Source of the DNA: Thermoleophilaceae bacterium
Lineage (GTDB): Bacteria; Actinomycetota; Thermoleophilia; Solirubrobacterales; JACPNS01
DNA length: 64,000 nucleotides
Assembly (NCBI GenBank): GCA_016462645.1
Contig: JAEMSX010000003.1
Coordinates: forward strand, 39,630-103,629
Reading direction: 5' to 3'
Shown here: one piece after another, positions 33,974 through 42,392 of the stretch
How the letters are laid out: each line of letters starts with the position of its first letter
Numbering within the stretch: the first letter of the stretch is position 1
Notes under the pieces: generated by a model
What the model saw: only the letters and a program-made list of their open reading frames with translations
What the model was told of the DNA's origin: nothing
The model's database searches: none
Made by a program: the position numbers and the translations under genes

Positions 33974-34993
33974 TCAGTCGAGTGGTCCGCCGGTCGGGTG
34001 GAAGGCGCTCGCCGCCGCGCTGGTGCGCACCGCGCCGCCCGGTCCGCTGGCGTACCAGGACTTCAGCAGCGGCAACGGGTCAACGGGATGGCCGCCGAAC
34101 TGCCACGGCCCGCCGACCCAGATCTCGAAGTGCAGGTGCGGTCCGCTGGCGACGCCCGTCGTGCCGACCTTGCCGATCGCGCCGCCGGTCGCGACGCGGT
34201 CGCCGACCTTGACGACCGCAGACCCCTTGATCAGATGCATGAAGACGTAGTCGCGGCCGTCATCCGCGTGTTCGACCACGTAGTACCCGGCGGCGTCCTG
34301 GTAGGCGACGTAGCTGATCGTGCCCGAATACGGGGCGACGATCGGTGTGCCGGCGTCAGCGACGATGTCCTGGCCCTGGTGAATGTGGCCCGGCCGTCCG
34401 GCGCCGAAGCGTGCGCCGGTGCTGCCGAAGCTGAAGTTCCCGGTCAGCGGAAAGCGGTGATCGGTGAACGTGAATCCGCGCCAGGCCGGGATCTTCTTCG
34501 CGCGCTTGGCGGCGCGCTTTCTGCCGTCGCGCGCGGTGAGTCGGAGCTTGTAGGTGCCTGCCCGGCTGACGCTCAGCTCGCTGGCCGAGAGCGAAGTCTT
34601 CTGGGGAGTGTTCGTGCGGTGGACGCCGAGCTCGAGGGTCCTCACGTATTTGCCGCCCTTGGTGCGCACGACCGCCCGAACGCGCACGCGTCTGGCCGGC
34701 GCCGCGATGCGGTAGCGCAGGATCATCGCGCTGCCGTCCGCGAGCGCGGTGTTGGCCAGCGCAAAGACCTTGATGACGGGCGTGCGCTTCGCCTCGGCGC
34801 GCCTCCTGGCTGCTTCACGCTGGGCCTTGGTCGTCCCACCGATACCCGTGCCGCCGGAGGAGTTCCGGTTCCCGCTCGGCTTGTCCGCCGGCGAGGCGCC
34901 GCCGTTGGCGGCGAGCGCCTGCGGCACGCAGAAGGCGAGGGCCAGCACGCAGAGCGCAATCGATCTATGGAGCGTCGAGCTTCGAAACATCAT
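33974..34993 (-). CDS. Secreted M23 (LytM) metallopeptidase
   Basis: 339 residues: signal peptide (SIALCVLALAFCVPQALA), a low-complexity Ser/Gly and basic linker, an Ig-like beta domain (about 70-160: VRVRAVVRTKGGKYVRTLEL) and a C-terminal LytM domain. Zinc ligands are the His and Asp of HIHQGQDIVA and the HxH in SGPHLHFEIW, with a further His in DYVFMHLIKG. M23 enzymes cleave peptidoglycan cross-links, mainly Gly-Gly or stem peptides. All four active-site residues are present, so it should be active outside the cell. Confidence 0.93.
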   Translation of the reverse strand: MMFRSSTLHRSIALCVLALAFCVPQALAANGGASPADKPSGNRNSSGGTGIGGTTKAQREAARRRAEAKRTPVIKVFALANTALADGSAMILRYRIAAPARRVRVRAVVRTKGGKYVRTLELGVHRTNTPQKTSLSASELSVSRAGTYKLRLTARDGRKRAAKRAKKIPAWRGFTFTDHRFPLTGNFSFGSTGARFGAGRPGHIHQGQDIVADAGTPIVAPYSGTISYVAYQDAAGYYVVEHADDGRDYVFMHLIKGSAVVKVGDRVATGGAIGKVGTTGVASGPHLHFEIWVGGPWQFGGHPVDPLPLLKSWYASGPGGAVRTSAAASAFHPTGGPLD

Positions 34994-35093
34994 GAATTTC
35001 CCCGCCGCGTCAAAGCGGCCATCCCTGACCTCTAAACCATCTATTCGCCGCGAGGTAGCGGTCGGACGGCCCGTGCCAGCGACTTTGCAGCGA

Positions 35094-37400
35094 TCAGCTG
35101 GTCAGCGAGGAGAGCAGCTTGCGCGCGCCGGCCTTGTGCAGCGGCTCATTCAGGTTTCCACACTTCGGGCTCTGGATGCAGCTCGGGCATCCGCTCTCGC
35201 ACTTGCACTCGGCGATCAGGCGAATGGCGTCGGCGGTCAGCCGCTCGAACTGCTCGTAGCCGCGGCGGGTGATTCCGACGCCCCCGGGATGTCCGTCGTA
35301 GATGAAGATCGTCGGCTTGCCGGTCTGGGGATGGAACGCCGTGGAGAGCCCTCCGATGTCCCAGCGATCGCACATCGCGATCAGCGGCAGCACGGCGATC
35401 TGGGAATGTTCGGCCGCGTGCAGTGAGCCCTGAAGCACGTCGAGCGGCAGCTCGCCGCCGGGCTCGATGTCGTCGAGCGTGTACCAGAGCGCCTGCGTCA
35501 TGAAGTGCTGCGGCGGCAGGTCGAGCGTTTCAAGTGAGAGCGTCTCGTGTTCGCTGATCGACTTGCGCTGGTAGCCGATCACCGTCTCGGTCACGGCGAC
35601 GTGGCCGAAATTCAAAGTGCCGGCAGCGAGTGGGCGCGATTCTTCGACCTGTTCGATGTAGGTGTCGGTCTCGAACTTCGGCTGGGTGTACCAGTCGCCC
35701 GAGAACGGCCGGGCGACGACAGTGCGCGAGTTCAGGTCGAGTTCGTCGATCTCGTACTGGCGACCGATGTGCAGATAGATCGCGCCGGGGTGGGTGGTGG
35801 TGAACGCGCGCTCGGCCTCGACCGTTCCCATCACCTCGCCGTTCTCCGAGTCCACGATGTGGAAGTTGTCAGCGCTGGCCGAACGCAGCGCGATGCGCGC
35901 GGCCGGAAAGTCCTCGCCGCGCGGCAGCCACCGACCGCCGTCCTCGCGCACCGCGCCGGCGGCAACGAGCTGTTGCGCGAACTGCTCGATCGAATCGCCG
36001 AAGAACTCGGCGTCGGCCTTGCGCAGGGGCAATTCGTAGACCGCGGCGTGCAGATGGCGCAGGTGCACGGACTCGTTCCAGGGATCGAGGATCGCCGCCT
36101 CGACCGGGCGCTCAAGGAACTCGTCGGGGTGGCGGCAGAAGAACTGGTCGAGCGCATCCTCGCCGGCGATGTACACGGCGAGCCCCTCGTGGTCGCGGCC
36201 CGCGCGTCCCCACATCTGTCGCAGCGACGCGACCGTCCCGGGGAACGTTGTGACGAGCGCGGCGTCGAGCGCACCGATGTCGATGCCGAGCTCCAGTGCG
36301 CTGGTGGCGACGACCGCCTTCAGCTGCCCACTCGAGAGCTTCTGCTCGATCTCGCGGCGTTGGGCGGCGGTGTAGCCGGCGCGGTACGGCATCACGGCTT
36401 CCGCGAGGTCAGGCCGATCTGCCAGCGCGTCGGTCGCGAAGCGGTGGATCAGCTCGACGCCGCGCCGCGACTTCATGAAGACGATCGTGCGGATGTCCGC
36501 GCGCACCAGTTTCACAAGCATCGAGGCCGCTTCGCTGAGCGCGCTGCCGCGCATGCCGGTCTTCTCATCGAGCAGCGGCGTGTTCCAGATCGCGATGCGG
36601 CGGTCGGGGTGCGGCCCGCTGTCGCGATCCACCAGCGCGAACTTCTCACCCGCGAGGCGCTCGGCGAGCTGCAACGGGTTGGCGATCGTCGCGCTGGTCA
36701 TGATGATCCGCGGCTGCGTTCCGTAGGCCGCGGCGATCCTGCGCAGCCGTCTGAGCACGTTGGCCACATGCGAGCCGAAGACGCCGCGATAGACGTGCGC
36801 CTCATCCACGACGATCCAGGCGAGGTTGGCGAAGAAGTCGGCCCACTGGCGATGGTTGGGCAGCACGCCCTGGTTGAGCATGTCCGGGTTGCTGAGCACG
36901 AGATTGCTGCGCTCGCGGATCTGTCGTCGCTCGCCGCTGGGCGTGTCGCCGTCGTAGATCGCGTGGCGTAGCGCGGCGGTTCGCCCGCGTCCCTGAGCCT
37001 CGATCGCCGTGCCGAGCTGGCCGAGTTTTCTGGCCTGGTCCTGGGCGAGCGCCTTGGTCGGATACAGATAGAGCGCACGCGCCTTCGTGTCGGAGGCCAG
37101 CGTGTGCAGCACGGGCAGGTTGAAGCACAGCGACTTGCCGCTCGCGGTGCCGGTCGTGACGATCACGTTGCCTCCGGGCGAGTCGCCGACCCCCATCGCC
37201 TCGTCAAAGCACTGGAGCTGGTGGCCGTAGAGCTGTTTGATCCCGGTCTCGGCGAGCGCGGCGGCGACGCGCGGGTTGAGCTCGTCCGGAAGGTCGACGA
37301 GAAACGGGGACTGTCCCGGCTCGTGCGCGAGTTCGACGAGCTGCTCGTTCGGCTCGTCCTGCGGTGGTTCGAAGAGGTTGTCCCAACGGGTGCTCGGCAC
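35094..37400 (-). CDS. MrfA/Hrq1-type DEAD-box helicase with C-terminal zinc domain
   Basis: 768 residues. Superfamily 2 motifs: Walker A VTTGTASGKSLCFN, DEAH-box IVVDEAHVYRG, SATIANP, RGVELIHRFA and GRAGRDHEGL. The C-terminal DUF1998/MZB domain has the four-cysteine cluster CKCESGCPSCIQSPKCGN. In Bacillus MrfA excises mitomycin adducts; Hrq1 in yeast repairs crosslinks; actinobacterial relatives (SftH) are 3'-5' helicases. It would act in DNA repair. The GTG start at 37400 follows TAAGAT by seven bases. Confidence 0.93.
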   Translation of the reverse strand: MPSTRWDNLFEPPQDEPNEQLVELAHEPGQSPFLVDLPDELNPRVAAALAETGIKQLYGHQLQCFDEAMGVGDSPGGNVIVTTGTASGKSLCFNLPVLHTLASDTKARALYLYPTKALAQDQARKLGQLGTAIEAQGRGRTAALRHAIYDGDTPSGERRQIRERSNLVLSNPDMLNQGVLPNHRQWADFFANLAWIVVDEAHVYRGVFGSHVANVLRRLRRIAAAYGTQPRIIMTSATIANPLQLAERLAGEKFALVDRDSGPHPDRRIAIWNTPLLDEKTGMRGSALSEAASMLVKLVRADIRTIVFMKSRRGVELIHRFATDALADRPDLAEAVMPYRAGYTAAQRREIEQKLSSGQLKAVVATSALELGIDIGALDAALVTTFPGTVASLRQMWGRAGRDHEGLAVYIAGEDALDQFFCRHPDEFLERPVEAAILDPWNESVHLRHLHAAVYELPLRKADAEFFGDSIEQFAQQLVAAGAVREDGGRWLPRGEDFPAARIALRSASADNFHIVDSENGEVMGTVEAERAFTTTHPGAIYLHIGRQYEIDELDLNSRTVVARPFSGDWYTQPKFETDTYIEQVEESRPLAAGTLNFGHVAVTETVIGYQRKSISEHETLSLETLDLPPQHFMTQALWYTLDDIEPGGELPLDVLQGSLHAAEHSQIAVLPLIAMCDRWDIGGLSTAFHPQTGKPTIFIYDGHPGGVGITRRGYEQFERLTADAIRLIAECKCESGCPSCIQSPKCGNLNEPLHKAGARKLLSSLTS

Positions 37401-37410
37401 CCGCCCGATC

Positions 37411-38067
37411 TTAGGTCTGCGCGGGCTCCGGCGGGTTGCCGCCGTAGATCGCCTTCAGCCAGATGTCGATCAGCACGTCGACCACGTGGTCCTCGGCGAT
37501 GGCCGGCTGCTCGCCGGCGAATGCGGAGAAGAGCACGCCCTCATTCATGTTGATCAGAGCGATCGCGAGATCACGCGCCGGCAGGCCCTCGGGAGCGGCG
37601 CCGCGTGCGCGCTCGGCTTCGATCCCCGCGGTCGCCGCAGCGACCCAGCGCTCGCGGACCTGGTTCCAGAGCGTGCGCACCTTCGGGTTGCCGGCGCCGG
37701 CCTCGGTCCCTGCGACCGAGACGGCGCGATGCGCGCCGAAATAGTGGAAGTAGGCGGTCAGCGCGTCGCGCAGGAAACGCGCGGGGTTCTGGTCGAGCGC
37801 CGCCTGGGCGGCGTCGCTCGCCGCGTCGGCCTGGCTGACGATTGTGTCGAGCAGCGAGAGCAGTACGGCCTCTTTGGACTCGAAGTAGAAGTAGAACGTG
37901 GGGCGGGAGATTCCGGCGCCCTTGGCGAGATCGTCGATCGAGATCTCATGAAAGCTCTTGGACTCGAGCAGCGATTCGAGCGTTTCGCGGATCAGTTGCT
38001 CGCGCTCGTCGCCGGTCGGGCGCTTGGCGCGGCGACCGCGTTCTGGAGCTTTGGTGGGGGGCGCCAT
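37411..38067 (-). CDS. ethR: EthR-like TetR regulator
   Basis: Start ATG 38067, with TATAGT six bases upstream (leaderless); 218 residues. The N-terminal HTH (EISIDDLAKGAGISRPTFYF, then YFESKEAVLLSLLD) closely follows Mycobacterium EthR (ISVDDLAKGAGISRPTFYFYF), and the ligand domain keeps WNQVRERWV and the terminal helix. It is divergent from the EthA-like monooxygenase, the same order as in mycobacteria. Two ACAC-N-GTGT palindromes lie in the shared region, one over its own -10 box, consistent with autorepression and repression of ethA. Confidence 0.92.
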   Translation of the reverse strand: MAPPTKAPERGRRAKRPTGDEREQLIRETLESLLESKSFHEISIDDLAKGAGISRPTFYFYFESKEAVLLSLLDTIVSQADAASDAAQAALDQNPARFLRDALTAYFHYFGAHRAVSVAGTEAGAGNPKVRTLWNQVRERWVAAATAGIEAERARGAAPEGLPARDLAIALINMNEGVLFSAFAGEQPAIAEDHVVDVLIDIWLKAIYGGNPPEPAQT

Positions 38068-38073
38068 GCGACA

Positions 38074-38134
38074 ACTATACACCGTGTCGATTTTTTCAAC
38101 TAGGGGTTGACAAACTCGACACTGTGTTGATAAT
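38074..38134. promoter_or_regulatory. ethR-ethA divergent promoters and operators
   Basis: Plus strand: TTGACA (38107-38112), 16 bases, GATAAT (38129-38134), a near-consensus promoter for ethA. Minus strand: TATAGT (38079-38074) for ethR. Two palindromic elements, ACACCGTGT (38079-38087) and ACACTGTGT (38119-38127), sit over these promoters, and TCGACA/GTTGATA elements around them resemble those I recall from the M. tuberculosis ethR operator. Confidence 0.8.
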
Positions 38135-38173
38135 ATGGCCGCGCCAGTCAATCCTTCCGCCAGGAGCACGCAC

Positions 38174-39691
38174 ATGCCCGCCACGCCAGATGTAAACCAC
38201 GTTGATGTCCTGATCGTCGGCGCCGGCCTTTCAGGGATCGGTGCGGCCCGTCATCTCCAGATGGAGCTCCCGAACAAGTCCTTCCTGATCGTCGAGATGC
38301 GCGAGAGCCTCGGCGGCACGTGGGACATCTTCCGTTACCCGGGTGTGCGTTCGGACTCGGACATGTACACGCTGGGCTACAAGTTCAAGCCGTGGACGAA
38401 CGCCAAGTCGATCGCCGACGGCCCGGACATCCTCGCCTACCTCAAGGAAGCGGCTTCCGAGACGGGCGTCGACCAGCACATTCGTTACGGCAAGAAGGTT
38501 GTGTCGGCCGACTTCAACTCCGCCGTGGGTCAGTGGACGGTCACGCTCGAGGACGCGAAGTCCGGCGAGCGCAGTGAGGTCACCTGCAACTTCCTCTACG
38601 GCAACACCGGCTACTACAGCTACGACCATGGCTACCTGCCCGAGTTCCCCGGCATCGAGAACTTCAAGGGCCAGGTCGTCCAGCCGCAGTTCTGGCCCGA
38701 AGACCTCGACTACGCGGGCAAGCGCGTCGTGATCATCGGCAGTGGCGCGACCGCCGTGACGATCCTCCCGGCGATGACCGACAAGGCCGAGATGGTCACG
38801 ATGCTCCAGCGCACTCCGACCTATCTGCTGTCGCTGCCGGAGAAGGACCCGATCGCCCGCCTGCTCTACCGCGTGCTCGGCGAGAAGCGCGGCTACACCG
38901 CGACGCGTTGGAAGAACGCCACGCAGACGCTCGCTTTCTACCACTTCTGCCAGCGCTTCCCGAAGGCCGCGCGCAAGCTTCTGATGGGCGGCATCCGCCG
39001 TCAGGTCCAGGGCTCATCGGTCGATGTGGACAAGGACTTCAACCCCCCGTATGACCCGTGGGACCAGCGCCTCTGCGTCGTCCCGAGCGGCGACCTCTTC
39101 CGCTCGCTGCGTCAGGGCACTTCGGAGATCGTCACCGATCACATCGAGACGTTCACCGAGGACGGCATCAAGCTGAAGTCGGGCAAGACGCTGCCGGCCG
39201 ACATCGTGATCACGGCGACGGGCCTCGACCTGCTGCCGCTGGGCGGTATCGAAGTCTCGATCGACGGCGTCGTCGGAGACGCGTCAGACACGATCGTCTA
39301 CCGCGGTTGCATGCTCACGGACGTGCCGAACTTCATCTTCACGGTTGGCTACACGAACGCTTCGTGGACGCTGAAGGCGGACCTCGTCGCCGAGTACGCC
39401 TGTCGCGTGCTCAAGCGCATGGACGAGACCGGACTCAACGTGGTCACCCCGCACAACGACGATCCGACGCTGAAGACCGAGCCGCTGCTCGACTTCCCGG
39501 CCGGTTACGTGCTGCGCGCGATCGAGAAGTTCCCGAAGGCCGGCTCCAAGGCGCCGTGGAAGCTGCGCATGACCTACCACCAGGACTACCTGGACTTCAG
39601 CCGCGCGGAACTCGACGACGGCAAGCTGAAGTTCACCAAGGCCGCCACGGATGCTCCGGCCGCGGAGCAGCCAGAGGCCGTAACCGTCTGA
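38174..39691 (+). CDS. ethA: EthA-like flavin (Baeyer-Villiger type) monooxygenase
   Basis: I choose ATG 38174: AGGAG at 38162-38166 precedes it, whereas the earlier ATG 38135 overlaps the promoter. 505 residues, close to EthA (about 489). FAD fold GAGLSGIGAARHLQ, GGTWDIFRYPGVRSDSDMYTL, NADPH fold IIGSGATAVTI, and ATG motif ITATGLDLL are all conserved, and long stretches match M. tuberculosis EthA (NPPYDPWDQRLCVVP-like, GYTNASWTLKADLV). The Baeyer-Villiger fingerprint FxGxxxHxxxWP reads FKGQVVQPQFWP, so its His is Gln170. It oxidises ketones or thioamides with O2 and NADPH; the natural substrate is unknown. Confidence 0.94.
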   Translation: MPATPDVNHVDVLIVGAGLSGIGAARHLQMELPNKSFLIVEMRESLGGTWDIFRYPGVRSDSDMYTLGYKFKPWTNAKSIADGPDILAYLKEAASETGVDQHIRYGKKVVSADFNSAVGQWTVTLEDAKSGERSEVTCNFLYGNTGYYSYDHGYLPEFPGIENFKGQVVQPQFWPEDLDYAGKRVVIIGSGATAVTILPAMTDKAEMVTMLQRTPTYLLSLPEKDPIARLLYRVLGEKRGYTATRWKNATQTLAFYHFCQRFPKAARKLLMGGIRRQVQGSSVDVDKDFNPPYDPWDQRLCVVPSGDLFRSLRQGTSEIVTDHIETFTEDGIKLKSGKTLPADIVITATGLDLLPLGGIEVSIDGVVGDASDTIVYRGCMLTDVPNFIFTVGYTNASWTLKADLVAEYACRVLKRMDETGLNVVTPHNDDPTLKTEPLLDFPAGYVLRAIEKFPKAGSKAPWKLRMTYHQDYLDFSRAELDDGKLKFTKAATDAPAAEQPEAVTV

Positions 39692-39706
39692 TCTAGGCTC
39701 GCTCAT

Positions 39707-40681
39707 GTGAGCGACGCCCCGACAACAACACGCGCGGTCGTGCGCGCCGAGCTTGCGCGCTCGGAGCGTTGGGCTGGGACCAACACGTTTGACGGCGCGG
39801 AATTCAGCGCCGCCCGCATCGCGGAACTGCGCGGCGACACGACGATCAGCGTCGTGATTCCGGTCAAGGAAGCCGCGATGACCGTTGGTCGCGTCGCGGC
39901 AAGCTGTCTGCGACTGCGCGACGCGGGGGCGATCGATCAGGTCATCGTGGTCGACGCCGATTCCGCCGACGGCAGCGCGCAGGCGGCGCGCAGTGTCGGC
40001 GCCGAAGTGCACCAGGAGTCCGAGCTGCTCGCCGAGTTCGGACCGCCGGCCGGCAAAGGCGATGCACTGTGGCGCGGCCTGAGCGTGGCGACGGGCGACA
40101 TCACCGTCTTCGTCGATTCAGATTCCGAAGCCTTCGACGGTTCCTTCGTGACCGGACTGGCCGGCCCGCTGCTCGTTGACCCGGCCCTGCAGCTCGTCAA
40201 AGGCGCATTCGACCGGCCATTCACCTCCGCCGGTGTTCGTATCGAGGGCGGAGGCGGCCGGGTGAACGAATTGGTCGCGCGTCCGCTGCTCAACATGTAC
40301 TTTCCCGAACTCGCGGCCGTGCGCCAGCCGCTCGCCGGCGAGATCGCCGCGCGTCGCTGCGCGCTCGCTGCGATGCCGTTCACGACGGGCTACGGAGTCG
40401 AGACTCAGTTGTTGATCGAGTTCTACAAGCGCTTCGGCCTTGAAGGGATCGCGCAGTCGGACATCGGCGAGCGCCTGAACCAGCACCAGCAGCTCGAGGA
40501 GCTCGCGCCGATGGCATACGCCGTGCTTTCAGCGCTGCTCGCGGGCAGCAACAATCCCCCGCCGGAACTTGAGGGCGCCGGTGAGTTCCTCGGCTACTTC
40601 GAAGGTGAGATCGCCTACCGCGACATCACCCCGCAGCTGCGACCACCGCTCGATTCGCTCGGGAGCCCAAGTGGCGCTTAG
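39707..40681 (+). CDS. gpgS: Glucosyl-3-phosphoglycerate synthase
   Basis: 324 residues, GT81 family. GT-A fold: VVIPVKEAAMTVGRV, the nucleotide/metal-binding VVDADSADGSAQ, PAGKGDALWRG and FVDSDSEAF, then the acceptor region ARPLLNMYFPELAAVRQPLAGE typical of GpgS. It transfers glucose from UDP-glucose to 3-phosphoglycerate, giving glucosyl-3-phosphoglycerate, the precursor of glucosylglycerate solutes and of methylglucose polysaccharides. The GTG start follows TAGGCT by seven bases (leaderless). The phosphatase gene overlaps its end, so both steps are co-expressed. Confidence 0.93.
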   Translation: MSDAPTTTRAVVRAELARSERWAGTNTFDGAEFSAARIAELRGDTTISVVIPVKEAAMTVGRVAASCLRLRDAGAIDQVIVVDADSADGSAQAARSVGAEVHQESELLAEFGPPAGKGDALWRGLSVATGDITVFVDSDSEAFDGSFVTGLAGPLLVDPALQLVKGAFDRPFTSAGVRIEGGGGRVNELVARPLLNMYFPELAAVRQPLAGEIAARRCALAAMPFTTGYGVETQLLIEFYKRFGLEGIAQSDIGERLNQHQQLEELAPMAYAVLSALLAGSNNPPPELEGAGEFLGYFEGEIAYRDITPQLRPPLDSLGSPSGA

Positions 40682-41489
40682 GTGCGTCTACGTCGACCTC
40701 GACGGCACGTTGCTCGGCTACGGCGCCTCGCTCTTCCACGACGGCGAGGGCAGGATCACGACCGACGGCGTGAAGGCCGTCGAGGCCTGCCTGCGCGCCG
40801 ATGTCGAGATCTGCATCTTCAGCGGCCGCCGCCAGGGCCAGGTGCTTGAGGACGCGCGACTGATGGGACAGACGAGCTACATCTTCGAGGTGGGCAGCGG
40901 CCTGATGATCGACGGCGAGATCGAGTGGCTGACAGGTGGCCTCGAGCCGAACGAGACGGGCAACATCTTCGAACAGATCGAAGCCGCGGGCGTGCCCGCG
41001 CTGCTGCTTGACGAGTTCGAGGACAGGCTTGAGTACCACGCGCCCTGGCACACCAACCGCGACGTCTCGCACCTCTTCCGTGGAGTGGTCGACACCGCCG
41101 AGATCGATGTCTTTCTCGATGAGAACGGCCACGGGCATCTGCGCCTGATCGACAACGGCCGCATCCACCGCAAGTCCGAGAAGCTCAAGTTCGACCAGTT
41201 GAACGCCTACCACCTGATCCCCAGCGTCGCGGGCAAGGCGCAGGCTGTCGCCCGCCACATGCAGATCCGCGGCTACGACCGCGAAGACGTGATCGCCTGC
41301 GGCGACTCGCGCGAGGACCTCGAGGTGGCGCCGGTGGTCGGGGAGTTCTTCCTGATGCGCAACGCCGTGGACCTCAACCCCGATCTCCGGGAGGTGGCCG
41401 ATGCCGCGCCAAACGTCACAGTCACAGAGGCCACCCACGGCTCCGGCGTATACGAGGCAATAGTCGGCCGCCTGATGCAGCGCCGCTGA
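40671..41489 (+). CDS. HAD phosphatase, probable glucosyl-3-phosphoglycerate phosphatase
   Basis: GTG 40671 overlaps the gpgS stop by 11 bases; 272 residues. HAD-IIB motifs: YVDLDGTLLGYG (DxDGT nucleophile), FSGRRQGQV, a lysine in SVAGKAQAVARHM and the metal Asp in ACGDSREDLEVAP. This subfamily includes mannosyl- and glucosyl-3-phosphoglycerate phosphatases. Coupling to gpgS makes dephosphorylation of its product to glucosylglycerate the natural reading. The mycobacterial GpgP is a histidine-phosphatase instead, so this is a different enzyme solution. Its stop stands 10 bases before the REP-like palindrome. Confidence 0.85.
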   Translation: MALRCVYVDLDGTLLGYGASLFHDGEGRITTDGVKAVEACLRADVEICIFSGRRQGQVLEDARLMGQTSYIFEVGSGLMIDGEIEWLTGGLEPNETGNIFEQIEAAGVPALLLDEFEDRLEYHAPWHTNRDVSHLFRGVVDTAEIDVFLDENGHGHLRLIDNGRIHRKSEKLKFDQLNAYHLIPSVAGKAQAVARHMQIRGYDREDVIACGDSREDLEVAPVVGEFFLMRNAVDLNPDLREVADAAPNVTVTEATHGSGVYEAIVGRLMQRR

Positions 41490-41499
41490 GCCAGAATCC

Positions 41500-41546
41500 G
41501 CTGCAAGGTACGTCCTTGCAGCCGCGCACAGGACGTACCTTGCAGC
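41500..41546 (+). repeat. REP-like palindrome, left
   Basis: Arms GCTGCAAGGTACGTCC (41500-41515) and its perfect complement (41531-41546) enclose the loop TTGCAGCCGCGCACA. It lies 10 bases after the phosphatase stop. It is a 16-bp uninterrupted stem. Confidence 0.9.
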
Positions 41547-41666
41547 AACAAATGGCTTGATGAAGCCCTACTCCAATTGCGGCGCCAAAGAAATTGTGGT
41601 CGAGGGGGTAAATGACTCCGGCCCAAACCCTTAACCGGTTGTAATCGCAACTCGGAAAGGGCCCTG

Positions 41667-42314
41667 ATGGCGACTGGAATTCAACTCAAATCGCGCGTCG
41701 CCGCGAATCAAACGTTTCACGTCACATCGCACGGAATCGGCAACCTCGCACCGTTCAACCGAACGATCGACAAGCGCGAATTCCTTTCGCGATTCATGTG
41801 GTACCTCAGCCCCGACCCATGGTCCAATGCGAGTCGGCGTCCCTACGAAAAGCTCTTCGAAGAAGTGGCGGTGCTCGCTTACTGCGTGTTGGACAATCAC
41901 TTCCATCTGGTCATCCACCAATTCGCGGCAGACGGGATGCGCCGATTGATGACCCGGGTGCTCACCAGCTACGGGATGTACTTCAACGCCGCGCAGTCGC
42001 CGCGTCGGCGTGGCCCGATATTTGATGGCCGCTACTCCGCGGACCCGATGCGGGACCCTGATCACATCAAGGAAATGATCGGCTACACGGTCCTGAACGA
42101 CCCGATCAAACAGCACGGAAACCAGTTCTGCAGCAGCGCAGTCCACCTCGGTGATGTTGGATCTTCCTGGCTGGCGAACGATCTGACGTTGGGAGTGTTC
42201 GACGGAGTTGACGGATTTCGCAGCTACATGAATCGCACCGGCCCAAGGCGGATCGCATCGAAGCTGGAACGCTGGGGCATCGATCCGGAACTGCATCCGT
42301 ATCGCCCGATCTAA
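41667..42314 (+). CDS. REP-associated tyrosine transposase (Y1, HUH)
   Basis: 215 residues with the Y1_Tnp (IS200-like) fold. The HUH motif is CVLDNHFHLVIHQ (His78-Phe-His80). A candidate nucleophile is Tyr102 or Tyr105 in LTSYGMYFN, followed by RGPIFDGRYSADPM and YTVLNDPIKQHGN, the stretch found in RAYT proteins (GRYKS and YVHLNP-type). RAYTs nick and move single-stranded REP hairpins. The gene is complete, so the element may still be active. AAAGG lies a few bases before ATG 41667. The two palindromes beside it are its likely substrates. Confidence 0.9.
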   Translation: MATGIQLKSRVAANQTFHVTSHGIGNLAPFNRTIDKREFLSRFMWYLSPDPWSNASRRPYEKLFEEVAVLAYCVLDNHFHLVIHQFAADGMRRLMTRVLTSYGMYFNAAQSPRRRGPIFDGRYSADPMRDPDHIKEMIGYTVLNDPIKQHGNQFCSSAVHLGDVGSSWLANDLTLGVFDGVDGFRSYMNRTGPRRIASKLERWGIDPELHPYRPI

Positions 42315-42334
42315 GACGAATCCAAGCCCAAAAG

Positions 42335-42383
42335 TGCTGCGAGGTACGTCCTCTGCGCGCGTGCAAGGACGTACCTCGCAGCA
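42335..42383 (-). repeat. REP-like palindrome, right (inverted)
   Basis: Arms 42336-42351 (GCTGCGAGGTACGTCC) and 42367-42382 pair perfectly, with one more T-A pair outside. The loop, read on the minus strand (TTGCACGCGCGCAGA), matches the left copy's loop at 12 of 15 bases, so the copy is inverted. One stem pair differs from the left copy in both arms (A-T versus G-C), preserving pairing. It ends 10 bases from the glycerate kinase stop. Confidence 0.9.
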
Positions 42384-42392
42384 GTATTTCGC

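Larger units (their letters stand above)
41500..42383 (+). mobile_element. REP-associated transposase element
   Basis: A Y1-transposase gene stands between two related 15-base-loop palindromes in opposite orientation (details in their entries). Both borders lie only 10-11 bases outside flanking gene stops. Extent about 884 bases. Borders are taken as the outer ends of the palindromes; no target-site duplication is expected for this class. Confidence 0.75.

Noticed and set aside
35547..36971. A 474-codon frame antisense to the MrfA-type helicase
   Set aside because: It mirrors the helicase codon bias and has no domain content.
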